A stretch of DNA of 64,000 bases from Burkholderia plantarii (GTDB lineage: Bacteria > Pseudomonadota > Gammaproteobacteria > Burkholderiales > Burkholderiaceae): positions 2,976,001-3,040,000 of the forward strand of contig NZ_CP007213.1 of assembly GCF_001411805.1 (NCBI RefSeq), written 5' to 3'. Below the pieces are notes generated by a model. It ran no database searches and was not told the origin of the DNA. It worked only from the letters and a program-made list of their open reading frames with translations. Positions 20,042 to 29,458 of the stretch are shown here, piece by piece. Position numbers and translations under genes: made by a program. Positions within the stretch are counted from its first letter, which is position 1; each line of letters begins with the position of its first letter.

Positions 20042-20953
20042 ATGAAGGATTTTTCCAACAAGGTCGCCGCCATCACCGGCGCGGGCTCCGGCATGGGCCG
20101 CAGCCTCGCCGTGGAGCTTGCGCGCCGCGGCTGCCACCTCGCCTTGAGCGACATCAACGAGATCGGCCTCGCGCAGACCGTCGCGCTGTGCAGCGCGCAC
20201 GGCGTGCGCGTGAGTTCGCAGCGGCTCGACATGGCCTCGCGCGAGGCGGTGTTCGGCTGGGCCAGGGCCACGCGCGAGACGCACGGCCGCGTACACCTGG
20301 TGTTCAACAACGCGGGCGTGTCGCTCGCGGCGCCGGCCGAACAGGTCCGCATCGAGGATTTCGAGTGGATCATGGGCATCAACTTCTGGGGCGTCGTGCA
20401 TGGCACGCAGGCGTTCCTGCCCTACCTGCGCGAATCGGGCGACGGCCACGTGATCAACACCTCGAGCCTGTTCGGGCTCGTCTCGATGCCCACCCAGAGC
20501 ACCTACAACGCGAGCAAGTTCGCCGTGCGCGGCTTCACCGAGGCGCTGCGCATGGAGCTGGAACTGGAACGCGCGCCGGTCAGCGCGACCTGCGTGCATC
20601 CGGGCGGCGTGGCCACCAACATCGCCACGGCCTCGCGCATCGACGAGCGGATCGTCACGCTGACGGGCCAGAGCCCCGACGCGCACCGGCGCGCCGCCAA
20701 CAAGCTGATCGACGCGACCAGCGCCGACGAGGCCGCGCGGCAGATCCTCGCCGGCGTGACGCGCAACGCGCGCCGCGTGCTGATCGGCGCCGACGCGCGC
20801 CGGCTCGACCGGATCGCGCGGCTGTTCGGCGCCGCCTACCAGGTGTTCGTGCTGCGCTTCGTGCGCCAGTCACGCGAACGCAATCTGCGGCGGCACGGCG
20901 GCGCCGCCGACGCGGCCGCGAGCCGCTCGACCGACACGAGGGACGCGGCATGA
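20042..20953 (+). CDS. Short-chain dehydrogenase/reductase
   Basis: 303 residues, classical SDR fold. Cofactor motif TGAGSGMG near residue 12, NNAG in FNNAGVSLA, catalytic Ser in NTSSLFG, and YNASK supplying the Tyr and Lys. Helix and strand order agree with an NAD(P)-dependent alcohol/ketone oxidoreductase. AAGGAG precedes the start. The gene overlaps the next one by 4 nt (ATGA). In this operon it could make or use the ketone that the Baeyer-Villiger enzyme oxidises. Confidence 0.9.
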   Translation: MKDFSNKVAAITGAGSGMGRSLAVELARRGCHLALSDINEIGLAQTVALCSAHGVRVSSQRLDMASREAVFGWARATRETHGRVHLVFNNAGVSLAAPAEQVRIEDFEWIMGINFWGVVHGTQAFLPYLRESGDGHVINTSSLFGLVSMPTQSTYNASKFAVRGFTEALRMELELERAPVSATCVHPGGVATNIATASRIDERIVTLTGQSPDAHRRAANKLIDATSADEAARQILAGVTRNARRVLIGADARRLDRIARLFGAAYQVFVLRFVRQSRERNLRRHGGAADAAASRSTDTRDAA

Positions 20954-22623
20954 GCACCACCCACCTGCCGGGCGAGGCGGCCCGCCCCGCCACCGGACGC
21001 ATGCCCGGGCACGCGCGGCAACATGGACAAGACGGCGAACCGGAAACCACGCGCCGCGCGAGCGGCGGCGAGCCGGTCCAGGCGGCTGCCGATCTCGACG
21101 TGCTGATCGTGGGAGCGGGCCTGTCCGGCATCGGCGCGGCGCACCATCTGCGCGAGCGCTGCCCGTGGGCGAGCTTCGCGATCCTCGAAAGCCGCGCCAC
21201 GCTGGGCGGCACCTGGGACCTGTTCCGCTATCCCGGGGTGCGCTCCGACTCCGACATGTTCACGCTCGGCTACAGCTTCCGGCCCTGGCACAGCGACAAC
21301 GCGATCGCCGAAGGCGCGACGATCCTCGACTACATTCGCGACACCGCGCGCGAGGCAGGCATCGAGCGCGCGATCCGCTTCCACCACCGCGTGACCGGCG
21401 CGAACTGGGACCCGGCCACGGCGCGCTGGCAGGTCGAGGTGCTGCGCGGCGACGGCGGCGACGGCCAGCCGCCGCGGGCGCTGCGCTTCACCTGCCGCTT
21501 CCTCTACATGTGCAGCGGCTACTACGACTACGAGAACGGCCACGCGCCGAGCTGGCCCGGCATGGAGAGCTTTCGCGGCCGCATCGTGCATCCGCAGCAC
21601 TGGCCGCGCGATCTCGATTACGCGGGCAAGCGCGTGGTGGTGATCGGCAGCGGCGCGACGGCGGTCACGCTGGTGCCGTCGATGGCGCGCGAGGCCGCGC
21701 ACGTGACGATGCTGCAGCGCTCGCCCACCTACATCGTCTCGATGCCGGCGCGCGACAAACTCGCGATGCGGCTGCGCCGCTGGCTGCCGGCCGGCCTCGC
21801 GCACCGGCTGGTGCGGACCCGGAACGTGCTGCTGACGATGTACGTGTACCGGTTCGCGCGGCGCCGCCCCGAGGTGGCGAAGCGCTTCATCCTGCGTGCC
21901 GCGGGCCGCCAGCTCGGGCCGGGCTTCGACGTCGCGAAGCATCTGACGCCGCGCTACGCGCCGTGGGACCAGCGGCTCTGCCTGGTGCCGAACGGCGACC
22001 TGTTCAAGGCGATCCGCGCCGGCGACGCGTCGATCGCCACCGACGAGATCGAACGCTTCACGCCCGAGGGCCTGCTGCTGAAAAGCGGCCAGACGCTCGC
22101 GGCGGACCTGATCGTCAGCGCCACCGGGCTCAAGGTGCGCATGCTCGGCGGCGCGACGCTGAGCGTGGACGGGCGTCCCGTCGAATTCGGCGAGGCCGTG
22201 TCGTACAAGGGCATGATGGCGAGCGGCGTGCCGAACCTCGCCACCTCGTTCGGCTACATCAACGCCTCGTGGACGCTGAAGGCCGAACTGATCGCGCTGT
22301 ACGTCTGCCGGCTGCTCAACCACATGCGCGCGCACGGCTACGACAGCTGCACGCCCACGCTTGACGACGCGGCCATGCCGCTCGCGCCGGCCGTCGACCT
22401 CAGCTCCGGCTACATCCAGCGCGCCGCCGCGCTACTGCCGAAGCAGGGCCTGCGCAATCCGTGGAAATCGCATCAGAATTACGCACGCGACCTCGCGCTG
22501 CTGCGCTTCGGCTCGCTCACCGACGGCGCGATGCGCTTCGCGCGCCGGCCGGCCGCGAGCAGCCCGGCCACCGCCGCGGACTCGCGCCACGCCGCTTCCG
22601 AACCCGCCTATGAGAGAAGGTGA
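20950..22623 (+). CDS. Flavin monooxygenase of the Baeyer-Villiger (EthA/MymA-like) group
   Basis: 557 residues. FAD motif IVGAGLSGIGAAHHL near residue 52, the Baeyer-Villiger fingerprint FRGRIVHPQHWPRD (F-x-G-x3-H-x3-W-P), and NADPH motif VIGSGATAVTLVPSMA. These enzymes insert oxygen next to a carbonyl to give an ester or lactone. FRYPGVRSDSDMFTLGYSF resembles the EthA/MymA branch. The first about 45 residues are a low-complexity extension, so translation might start later. Translationally coupled to the SDR and followed 6 bp later by the hydrolase. Confidence 0.88.
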   Translation: MSTTHLPGEAARPATGRMPGHARQHGQDGEPETTRRASGGEPVQAAADLDVLIVGAGLSGIGAAHHLRERCPWASFAILESRATLGGTWDLFRYPGVRSDSDMFTLGYSFRPWHSDNAIAEGATILDYIRDTAREAGIERAIRFHHRVTGANWDPATARWQVEVLRGDGGDGQPPRALRFTCRFLYMCSGYYDYENGHAPSWPGMESFRGRIVHPQHWPRDLDYAGKRVVVIGSGATAVTLVPSMAREAAHVTMLQRSPTYIVSMPARDKLAMRLRRWLPAGLAHRLVRTRNVLLTMYVYRFARRRPEVAKRFILRAAGRQLGPGFDVAKHLTPRYAPWDQRLCLVPNGDLFKAIRAGDASIATDEIERFTPEGLLLKSGQTLAADLIVSATGLKVRMLGGATLSVDGRPVEFGEAVSYKGMMASGVPNLATSFGYINASWTLKAELIALYVCRLLNHMRAHGYDSCTPTLDDAAMPLAPAVDLSSGYIQRAAALLPKQGLRNPWKSHQNYARDLALLRFGSLTDGAMRFARRPAASSPATAADSRHAASEPAYERR

Positions 22624-22629
22624 GAAATC

Positions 22630-23664
22630 ATGATCGTCCAACTGATCGCCATCGTGGTCGCCCTCTACGCCGTGCTGTTCGCGTTCACGCTGTTCACCGC
22701 GCATCAGGTGCGCCGCCGCTTTCCGCCCGAGGGCAAGTTCGTCGAGATCGACGGCGACCGCCTGCATTATGTCGACTACGGCAGCGGGCCGCCGATCGTG
22801 ATGGTGCATGGCCTGTGCGGGCAGCTGCTGAACTTCGCCTACCTCGATCTGGCGCGGCTCGCGCAGTCGCATCGCGTGATCCTCGTCGATCGGGCCGGCT
22901 CGGGACGCTCGACGCGCGGCCCCGCCTCGCGCGCGAACGTCTACGCGCAGGCGCGCGGCATCGCCCGCTTCATCGAGACGCTCGGCCTGGAGCGGCCGGT
23001 GCTGGTGGGCCATTCGCTCGGCGGCGCGATCGCGCTCGCGGTCGGCCTGGACTACCCCGAGCGCGTGAGCCGCATCGCGCTGATCGCGCCGCTCACGCAC
23101 ACCGAGACCGAGCCGCCCAAGGCGTTCCGCGGGCTCGCGCTGCGCCCGGCGGCGCTGCGCCGCTTCGCGTCGCTGACGATGGGCATCCCGATCATGATCC
23201 TGCAAAGCCGCAAGGCGATCGACGCGATCTTCGCGCCGGAGCCGGTGCCGCGCGATTTCCCGCTGAAGGGCGGCGGCATGATGGGGCTGCGGCCCGAGGC
23301 GTTCTACGCGGCGTCGTCGGACCTGGTCGCCGCGCCCGAGGACCTGCCCGACATGGAGCGCCGCTACCCGACGCTGGGCGCGCCGGTCAGCATGCTGTAC
23401 GGGCGCCAGGACGCGATCCTCGATTTCCACAAGCATGGCGAGGGGCTCAAGCGCAAGCTCGACAGCGTCGAGTTGAGCGCCGTGGAGGGCGGCCACATGC
23501 TGCCCGTGACGCAGCCGGCCGCCACCACCGACTGGCTCCTCGCGGTGGCCGCGGCGGCGAACGCGGCGCCGCAACACGATGGGGCGCGGCCGGATCCGGC
23601 ACCGTCCGAGGTCACGCAGGCCGGCGCGTTGCAGCCGGCCGCGCGCCTCGCCACGGGCCGCTGA
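22630..23664 (+). CDS. Membrane-anchored alpha/beta hydrolase
   Basis: 344 residues. An N-terminal hydrophobic segment (about 2-23) probably anchors it to the inner membrane. The fold shows MVHGLCG (oxyanion-hole HG), the nucleophile elbow GHSLGG, a candidate acid in YGRQDAI and the catalytic His in GGHMLPV. It ends in a low-complexity tail. As third gene of the operon it is well placed to cleave the ester formed by the monooxygenase. Confidence 0.88.
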   Translation: MIVQLIAIVVALYAVLFAFTLFTAHQVRRRFPPEGKFVEIDGDRLHYVDYGSGPPIVMVHGLCGQLLNFAYLDLARLAQSHRVILVDRAGSGRSTRGPASRANVYAQARGIARFIETLGLERPVLVGHSLGGAIALAVGLDYPERVSRIALIAPLTHTETEPPKAFRGLALRPAALRRFASLTMGIPIMILQSRKAIDAIFAPEPVPRDFPLKGGGMMGLRPEAFYAASSDLVAAPEDLPDMERRYPTLGAPVSMLYGRQDAILDFHKHGEGLKRKLDSVELSAVEGGHMLPVTQPAATTDWLLAVAAAANAAPQHDGARPDPAPSEVTQAGALQPAARLATGR

Positions 23665-23914
23665 CGCCGCCGCGCGCGGTCTCGCCCTGGGCGCGGCATC
23701 GCACCGAGCCGCCGCGCGCGCCGCCGCCGGGCCTGCGCGCGTACTCGCCGGCCCGCATCACCATTCACGTTACGTCACGCGCCGCGCCTGCGGCGAGCAA
23801 GCCCACCGCCCGGCCACCGCTTTCGGCCCGCTCGAACGCCCCGCGCCTCCCGCCACGATCCCCCGGCACCGCCCGGCGGCCGGCATCCCCTGCCCGATCC
23901 CGATCGCGAACAAA

Positions 23915-23993
23915 CCGCCATTCCAGTTTTCACCTTGAGTGAAAAATGAAATGAATGGCGGTGAATTGTCGGGTCGCGGCGCGGGACTATGCT
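23915..23993 (+). promoter_or_regulatory. dctA promoter with nested inverted repeats
   Basis: Outer arms CCGCCATTC (23915-23923) and GAATGGCGG (23953-23961) enclose inner arms TTTTCAC (23927-23933) and GTGAAAA (23939-23945); all pairs are perfect. Just downstream is a candidate promoter, TTGTCG at 23966-23971, 16-bp spacer, TATGCT at 23988-23993, giving an mRNA leader of about 130 nt. The rest of the 460-bp gap (23665-23914) is GC-rich without a gene. Confidence 0.5.
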
Positions 23994-24126
23994 AGGCCGT
24001 CTTAGGTACGACAAAAGATCCAGAAGGACTGCAAGGCGAAACCCGCGCACGCATTTCGCCGCGACGCGCCTCGCGGGCAGCCGCGCACGGGTTTCCCGTG
24101 AACCGCGCCACGCACAGGAGACAGGC

Positions 24127-25464
24127 ATGCTGGCATCCCGCATTCGGAAGTCGCTTTCCAGGCTTTACGTCCAGGTTCTGATCGGCATCGTCGCCGGCAT
24201 CCTCGTCGGCCACTTTCTCCCCGATGTCGGCTCGCAGTTGAAGCCGCTCGGCGATCTGTTCATCAAGCTGATCCGCATGCTGCTCGCGCCGATCATCTTC
24301 GCCTCGGTGGTGGTGGGCATCGCGCGCATGAGCGACCTGCACGAGGCCGGCCGCGTCGGCGTCAAGGCGATCGTCTACTTCGAGATCGCCTCCACGCTGG
24401 CGCTCGCGATCGGCCTCGTGATCGTCAACCTGGTGCGGCCCGGCAGCGGCATGAACGCCGACCCCGGCCATCTCGACGGCGCCGCGATCGCCAGCTACAC
24501 GCACGCGGCCAAGCAGCATGGCGCGCTCGACTTCCTGATGAGCATCGTGCCCAACAGCGTGGTGGGCGCGTTCGCGAACGGCGAGATGCTGCCGATCATC
24601 TTCTTCTCGGTGATCTTCGCGATCGCGCTGGCCAGGCTCGGGCCGCGCACCGCGCCGCTCGTCGACATGCTCGACATGTTCCTGCAAGGCATGTTCGGGG
24701 TGGTGCGGATCGTCATGTACGTCGCGCCGATCGGCGCGTTCGGCGGCATGGCGTTCACCATCGCCAGGTACGGCATCGGCACGCTGGCCTCGTTCGGCCA
24801 GCTGATGCTGTGCCTCTACGCCACCTCGATCCTGTTCGTGGTGGTGGTGCTCGGCACCGCGATGCGGCTCTGCGACCTGTCGCTGTGGAAGTTCCTGCGC
24901 TACATCCGCGACGAGATCCTGATCACGCTCGGCACCGCCTCGACCGAGGCCGTGCTGCCGCAGATGCTGCTCAAGATGGAAAAGCTCGGCTGCTCGCGTC
25001 CGGTGGTCGGGATGGTGCTGCCCACCGGCTACACGTTCAACGCCGACGGCACCGCGATCTACCTGACCATGGCGGCCGTGTTCGTGGCGCAGGCGTTCAA
25101 CCTCCACCTGTCGATCTGGGACCAGCTGCTGCTGCTCGGCGTGATGCTGCTGACCTCGAAGGGCTCGGCCGGGGTGGCCGGCGCCGGTTTCGTGGCGCTG
25201 GCCGCGACGCTCGCCTCGATGCACCAGATCCCCGTGTCCGGGCTGGTGCTGCTGCTCGGCGTGGACCGCTTCCTGAACGAGGCGCGCGCCGTCACGAACC
25301 TGATCGGCAACGGCGTGGCGACGGTGGTGGTGGCGCGCTGGGAAGGCGCGCTCGACATGAGGACGGCGCGCGCGGTGCTCGACCGCGAGCCGCAGCCCGA
25401 CGAGCGGCCGGCCACGCTGCAGCACGAGCCGGCGCCGCTGGCCGCGCACGAAGGGCGTTCGTAG
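24127..25464 (+). CDS. dctA: C4-dicarboxylate/proton (Na+) symporter DctA
   Basis: Imports succinate, fumarate and malate under aerobic conditions; inner membrane, 445 residues, family length. Recognised by FIKLIRMLLAPIIFASVVVGI, the TASTEAVLPQM re-entrant motif, GYTFNADGTAIYLTMA and the C-terminal GVDRFLNEARAVTNLIGN. The start MLASRIRK is preceded by AGGAGA. A longer frame from 23989 is rejected for lack of a ribosome-binding site. Monocistronic, with a hairpin terminator about 200 bp downstream. Confidence 0.94.
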   Translation: MLASRIRKSLSRLYVQVLIGIVAGILVGHFLPDVGSQLKPLGDLFIKLIRMLLAPIIFASVVVGIARMSDLHEAGRVGVKAIVYFEIASTLALAIGLVIVNLVRPGSGMNADPGHLDGAAIASYTHAAKQHGALDFLMSIVPNSVVGAFANGEMLPIIFFSVIFAIALARLGPRTAPLVDMLDMFLQGMFGVVRIVMYVAPIGAFGGMAFTIARYGIGTLASFGQLMLCLYATSILFVVVVLGTAMRLCDLSLWKFLRYIRDEILITLGTASTEAVLPQMLLKMEKLGCSRPVVGMVLPTGYTFNADGTAIYLTMAAVFVAQAFNLHLSIWDQLLLLGVMLLTSKGSAGVAGAGFVALAATLASMHQIPVSGLVLLLGVDRFLNEARAVTNLIGNGVATVVVARWEGALDMRTARAVLDREPQPDERPATLQHEPAPLAAHEGRS

Positions 25465-25662
25465 TCGTCATGGACACGCGGCCGCCGGCTGCGGTGCCCG
25501 GGCGGGTCGTCGAAGAGGATCGAAGCGGCCGGGCCGCGCGCCGTCACGCGTCGCGGCAAGCGCCGGGACAATCGGAAACGTCGCGGGGAATGAACGACAC
25601 GACCGTCACGTCAGCCGCATGACGCCGACCGCATCCCGCATGAAGGGAAACGGCGGAAGAGG

Positions 25663-25701
25663 ATCGTCGCCGTCGCAAACAGGTATCGCGACGGCGACGA
25701 T
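25663..25701. terminator. Long hairpin between dctA and the chemoreceptor gene
   Basis: ATCGTCGCCGTCGC and its exact complement, 14-bp stem, 11-nt loop, only a weak T run on either side. It lies between convergent genes and probably ends both transcripts. Confidence 0.6.
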
Positions 25702-25744
25702 TCGATGATCACCCGGCGAAGGCGCCCGGGCAATCACCGAGGAC

Positions 25745-27364
25745 TCAAGCGATGCGCGGCTCCGTGCCCGCGAAGCGCGCGCCGGCGCCGAACGGCGAGG
25801 CCGCCGCCGGACGCAGCACCGCGTCGGAGATCTGGAACACCGATACCGCGTCCTTCAGGCGCTGCGTCTGCTGGTGCAGCGAGGCCGCCGCGGCCGCCGC
25901 TTCCTCGACGAGCGCCGCGTTCTGCTGGGTCATCTCGTCCATCTGGTTGACGGCCTGGTTGACCTGCCCGATGCCGGTGCTCTGCTCATGCGACGAGGCG
26001 CTGATGTCCGACATCATCTGCGCGACGCGCTCGATCGACATCGACACGTTGCGCATCGCCTCGCCCGCGTTCTCGACGAGCTGCGAGCCGCCGCGGATCT
26101 GGTTCACCGATTCGCTGATCAGCGACTTGATCTCCTTGGCCGACTGCGCGCTGCGCTGCGCGAGCGCCCGCACCTCGCCCGCCACCACCGCGAAGCCGCG
26201 GCCCTGCTCGCCCGCGCGCGCCGCTTCCACGGCCGCGTTCAGCGCGAGGATGTTGGTCTGGAACGCGATGCCGTCGATCACCGAGATGATCTCGGCGATG
26301 CGGTCCGAGCTTTGCGCGATGCCGCGCATCTTGTCCACCACCTCGCCCATCACCTGGTTGCCGGTGGAGGTGGCCGACAGCGCGCTCGCCGCGAGCTGGT
26401 TCGCCTCGCCGGCGTGCTGGGCGTTGTGATGCACGTTGGTGGTCAGTTCTTCCATGCTCGCCGCCGTTTCCTCCAGCGAAGCCGCCTGGCTTTCGGTGCG
26501 CGAGGACAGGTCGGCGTTGCCGGTGGCGATCTCGTCGGCGCCGAGGTGGATCGCGTCGGCCGCCTCGCGCACCGTCTTCACGGTCCGCGCCACGCTTGCC
26601 TGCATGTTGGCGAGGCCGGCGTAGAGGTGGCCGATCTCGTTGCTGCCGCGCAGCGCGACCGGCGTGTCGAGGCGCCCGGCGGCGATCCGGTCGAAGTGGC
26701 GGCCGGCTTCCTCGAGCGGTTCCACCAGGCCGCGGCGCAGCATCAGGTGGACGACGGCGGTGACTGCCAGCAGCACCACCACGATGCCGATCGCCACGTC
26801 GGTGAACAGCGCGAGGCGCGTGTCGATCGCGTCGATCGAGGCGTGGTTCGCGCGGTCGCCGAACTGCGTGAAGTTGTGCAGCTCCGCCAGATAGGCATCC
26901 TGGAACGACTGCGTCGGCTGGTCGAGGAACGCCTGGATGTTGCCGGCGTCGAGATACTGCGCGAGTTCGCCGAGCGCCTTGTGATAGGCCTGGTAGCGCT
27001 CGTCAAGCGCGGCCGCGCGCGTGGTGTCCTCGTCGTTGAGCTTGGCCGAGGCCATGAAGTTCGCGAAGCTGCGATCGGAGGCCGCCAGCGAATCGCGCGC
27101 GTGCTGCACGATCGGCACGGGCTCCTCGCCGCCCTTCACCATCCGCGTGCCGGCGCGCGACAGGTTGATGCGCGCGTCCATCAGCAACTGCGTGGCGTCG
27201 CTGGCCGCGTTGGACTGCTTGAGTGCGATGTTGGACAGGTCGGCGACGTCGTCATGGGTGCGCGAGAGCGCCCAGTAACCGAAAGCCGCCGTGGCGATCT
27301 GGAACACGCAAAAAGCGACCAGAACGCATAGCAGGCCGGATGCAACCTTGATCTTGCTGAGCAT
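25745..27364 (-). CDS. Methyl-accepting chemotaxis protein
   Basis: Inner-membrane chemoreceptor, 539 residues. Two membrane spans (about 7-30 and 182-205) bound a periplasmic four-helix-bundle ligand domain of the Tar/Tsr type, followed by a HAMP domain ([21 protein letters not shown]) and a long cytoplasmic coiled coil with the conserved hairpin tip [19 protein letters not shown] and flanking methylation helices. The start ATG (MLSKIKV) is preferred to a GTG eight codons upstream. No CheB/CheR-binding pentapeptide is seen at the end. Ligand unknown; the neighbouring dctA hints at a dicarboxylate but does not show it. Confidence 0.93.
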   Translation of the reverse strand: MLSKIKVASGLLCVLVAFCVFQIATAAFGYWALSRTHDDVADLSNIALKQSNAASDATQLLMDARINLSRAGTRMVKGGEEPVPIVQHARDSLAASDRSFANFMASAKLNDEDTTRAAALDERYQAYHKALGELAQYLDAGNIQAFLDQPTQSFQDAYLAELHNFTQFGDRANHASIDAIDTRLALFTDVAIGIVVVLLAVTAVVHLMLRRGLVEPLEEAGRHFDRIAAGRLDTPVALRGSNEIGHLYAGLANMQASVARTVKTVREAADAIHLGADEIATGNADLSSRTESQAASLEETAASMEELTTNVHHNAQHAGEANQLAASALSATSTGNQVMGEVVDKMRGIAQSSDRIAEIISVIDGIAFQTNILALNAAVEAARAGEQGRGFAVVAGEVRALAQRSAQSAKEIKSLISESVNQIRGGSQLVENAGEAMRNVSMSIERVAQMMSDISASSHEQSTGIGQVNQAVNQMDEMTQQNAALVEEAAAAAASLHQQTQRLKDAVSVFQISDAVLRPAAASPFGAGARFAGTEPRIA

Positions 27365-27430
27365 TTTTGACACCAGGGGGGAATACACGATTCGGGAGAA
27401 CGACGACAGGGTTAACGGCAGGCGCGGGCC

Positions 27431-27490
27431 GCTTCTTGACCCGCTTCTTGACCCGCTTCTTGACCCGCTTCTTGACCCGCTTCCTGACCC
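27431..27490. repeat. Five tandem copies of a 12-bp unit
   Basis: Unit GCTTCTTGACCC, four exact copies then one with a single change (GCTTCCTGACCC). It lies 67 bp upstream of the chemoreceptor start and 180 bp before the secreted protein gene, outside any gene I accept. Confidence 0.9.
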
Positions 27491-27669
27491 GTCTCTCGAT
27501 CATTCGCCGCGACTTCCCGGCCACGCCCGCCCGGCAAGCCTCGCGCGCAAACGTCGGACGAAACCGTCGTGCCGCGCCGCCGCGATCGGGCGGCGCCCCC
27601 GGCTCGCGGACGTCGATCGCGCGCTCCGATTACAATTGCGCACTTCGATCCGACACCGGTATTCGCACC

Positions 27670-28071
27670 ATGAAGCAATCGATCGCGGCGGCCTGCGCCG
27701 CCGCCCTCACGCTGACGGCCCTGCCCGCGCTGGCCGATGCGCCGGCCATCGCGGCGACGCCGGGCGAGCCCTGCGCGATCGGCTACGTGACCGGCGTGGC
27801 GGGCAGCCCGCAAAGCCTGCGCGAGTATCTGGCGAGCCCCGAGAAGGACCGCTTTCGCTACCTGACCGGCAACCCGCTGCAGTGCAAGGTCTCCGACGAA
27901 GGACGCGTTTCGGCCTGCGTCGGCGTGACGAGCCTGCGCCACGAGCGCGTCAGCGTCTACGACGACAGCGGCAGCACGACCACTTCCGTGGTCGCGCGTA
28001 TCGAAATCGACCAGGGCACGTTCCCCATCATCGTCGACGTGCGCAAGCAGGATCTGAGCTGCGAGAAATGA
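27670..28071 (+). CDS. Secreted hypothetical protein
   Basis: 133 residues with a clear signal peptide (MKQSIAAACAAALTLTALPALA-DAPA). The mature part of about 111 residues has four Cys, which could form two disulfides, and no known domain that I recognise. The start is 10 bp after GGTATTC with no strong ribosome-binding site. It is divergent from the chemoreceptor gene and separated from the next gene by a weak hairpin (GCCGCC/GGCGGC at 28100-28119). Confidence 0.75.
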   Translation: MKQSIAAACAAALTLTALPALADAPAIAATPGEPCAIGYVTGVAGSPQSLREYLASPEKDRFRYLTGNPLQCKVSDEGRVSACVGVTSLRHERVSVYDDSGSTTTSVVARIEIDQGTFPIIVDVRKQDLSCEK

Positions 28072-28127
28072 ACGCCCGGCGATGCACGTCCGGTGACATG
28101 CCGCCCTGCGTAAGGCGGCCGTAATCG

Positions 28128-29336
28128 TCAGTCCAGTTCCAGCGCCCGGCGGACCGACACCGCGATCCCGTCGGCGGCCGATTGCACTTCCTCGAGCGAC
28201 GGGAACGACGGTGCGATGCGCAGGTGGCGATCGTCGCGATCGTCGCGATACGGATACGCGGCGCCGGCCGGCGTCAGCACCAGCCCCGCCTCGGCGGCCA
28301 GCGCGACCACGCGCTTCGCGTGCCCGGGCGGCACCTCGAGGCTGATGAAATAGCCGCCCTGCGGGCGCGTCCAGGCCACGCCGGCCAGCCCGGACAGCCG
28401 CGCCGCGAACGTCGCCTCCACCGCCTCGAACTTCGGCCGCAGCAGCGCGCGGTGCCGCGCCATCAGCGCCTCCACGCCCGCCCGGTCGCGTAGCGCATGC
28501 ACGTGCCGCAACTGGTTCAGCTTGTCCGGCCCGATCGAACGCGCGCCGGCATGCCGGGCCCACCATTCGACGTTGCGCGGCGACGAGGCGAGGAACGCCA
28601 CGCTCGCGCCGGCCAGCGTCACCTTCGACAGCGAGGCGAACACGATCGCGCGATCGGGATGGCCGGCCGCCGCGCAAGCCTCGATGACGTTCGGCGTGGT
28701 GTGCGGCGTGTCGCCGAGGTGGTGGAACCGGTAGGCGTCGTCCCACATCAGCACGAAGTCGGGCGCGGCGGCCGGCATCGCCGCGAGCCGCCGCACCGTC
28801 TCGGCCGAATAGATCGCGCCGGTCGGGTTGCTGTAGAGCGGCACGCACCAGATCCCGCGGATCGACGCGTCGTCGCGCACCAGCGCCTCGACCACCGCCA
28901 TGTCGGGGCCGTCGTCGCGCATCGGCACGGCGATCATGCGGATGCCGAGCGTCTCGCAGATCGTGAAATGCCGGTCGTAGCCGGGCACCGGACACAGCAT
29001 CGTCACGCCGCCGTCGCGCCACGCGGCGCCGCCCGGCAAGCCGTGCAGCGTGGCGAACGCGAGCACGTCGTGCATCAGCTCCAGGCTCGAATTGCCGCCC
29101 GCGACGACGCACGCCGGCTCGACACCGAGCAGCGCCGCGCCGAACTCGCGCGCTTCCGGCAGGCCGAGTCCGAACCCGTAGTTCCGGCAATCGGCGCCGT
29201 CGCGCGCGAGATGGCCGGGGTCGCCCGCCGCCGCGAACAGGCGCGTCGCGAGGTCGAGCTGCTCGGGCGCGGGCTTGCCGCGCGACATGTCGAGGCGCAT
29301 GCCTCGCTGCCGGAATGCGTCATACGTCGAAAACAT
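28128..29336 (-). CDS. PLP-dependent aminotransferase, class I/II (MocR-type fold)
   Basis: 402 residues. It begins with MRLDMSRGKPAPEQLDL and shows YGFGLGLPEAREFGA, the substrate-side VPLYSNPTGAIYS (Asn-Pro-Thr-Gly), the Asp that contacts the pyridine nitrogen in MWDDAYRFHHL, the PLP Lys in SLSKVTLAG and RIAPSFPS with the carboxylate-binding Arg. It resembles the aspartate-aminotransferase-like enzymes in the group named after the MocR C-terminal domain, but has no DNA-binding part. The amino donor is uncertain. It is divergent from a LysR gene. Confidence 0.88.
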   Translation of the reverse strand: MFSTYDAFRQRGMRLDMSRGKPAPEQLDLATRLFAAAGDPGHLARDGADCRNYGFGLGLPEAREFGAALLGVEPACVVAGGNSSLELMHDVLAFATLHGLPGGAAWRDGGVTMLCPVPGYDRHFTICETLGIRMIAVPMRDDGPDMAVVEALVRDDASIRGIWCVPLYSNPTGAIYSAETVRRLAAMPAAAPDFVLMWDDAYRFHHLGDTPHTTPNVIEACAAAGHPDRAIVFASLSKVTLAGASVAFLASSPRNVEWWARHAGARSIGPDKLNQLRHVHALRDRAGVEALMARHRALLRPKFEAVEATFAARLSGLAGVAWTRPQGGYFISLEVPPGHAKRVVALAAEAGLVLTPAGAAYPYRDDRDDRHLRIAPSFPSLEEVQSAADGIAVSVRRALELD

Positions 29337-29458
29337 CGATCGGATCTCCTGCCGCGTCGCGGCGTCTGAAGGGCTGGCCTGGAACTGCCGGGCCAGTATG
29401 CGCGGCGGTCACCCATCAGGCAAACGAGTTATATTGACGCTTTCAATCAGTTTTTCTG

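Noticed and set aside
25470..25622. 51-codon frame after dctA
   Set aside because: No ribosome-binding site, low-complexity Arg/Ala-rich product, overlaps nothing conserved.
27412..27524. Arg-Val-Lys-Lys repeat peptide on the minus strand upstream of the chemoreceptor
   Set aside because: It is only the translation of the 12-bp DNA repeat and has no start signal or recognisable domain.
28100..28119. GCCGCC/GGCGGC hairpin as a terminator
   Set aside because: Six-base stem, eight-base loop and no T-run; too weak to list as a feature.
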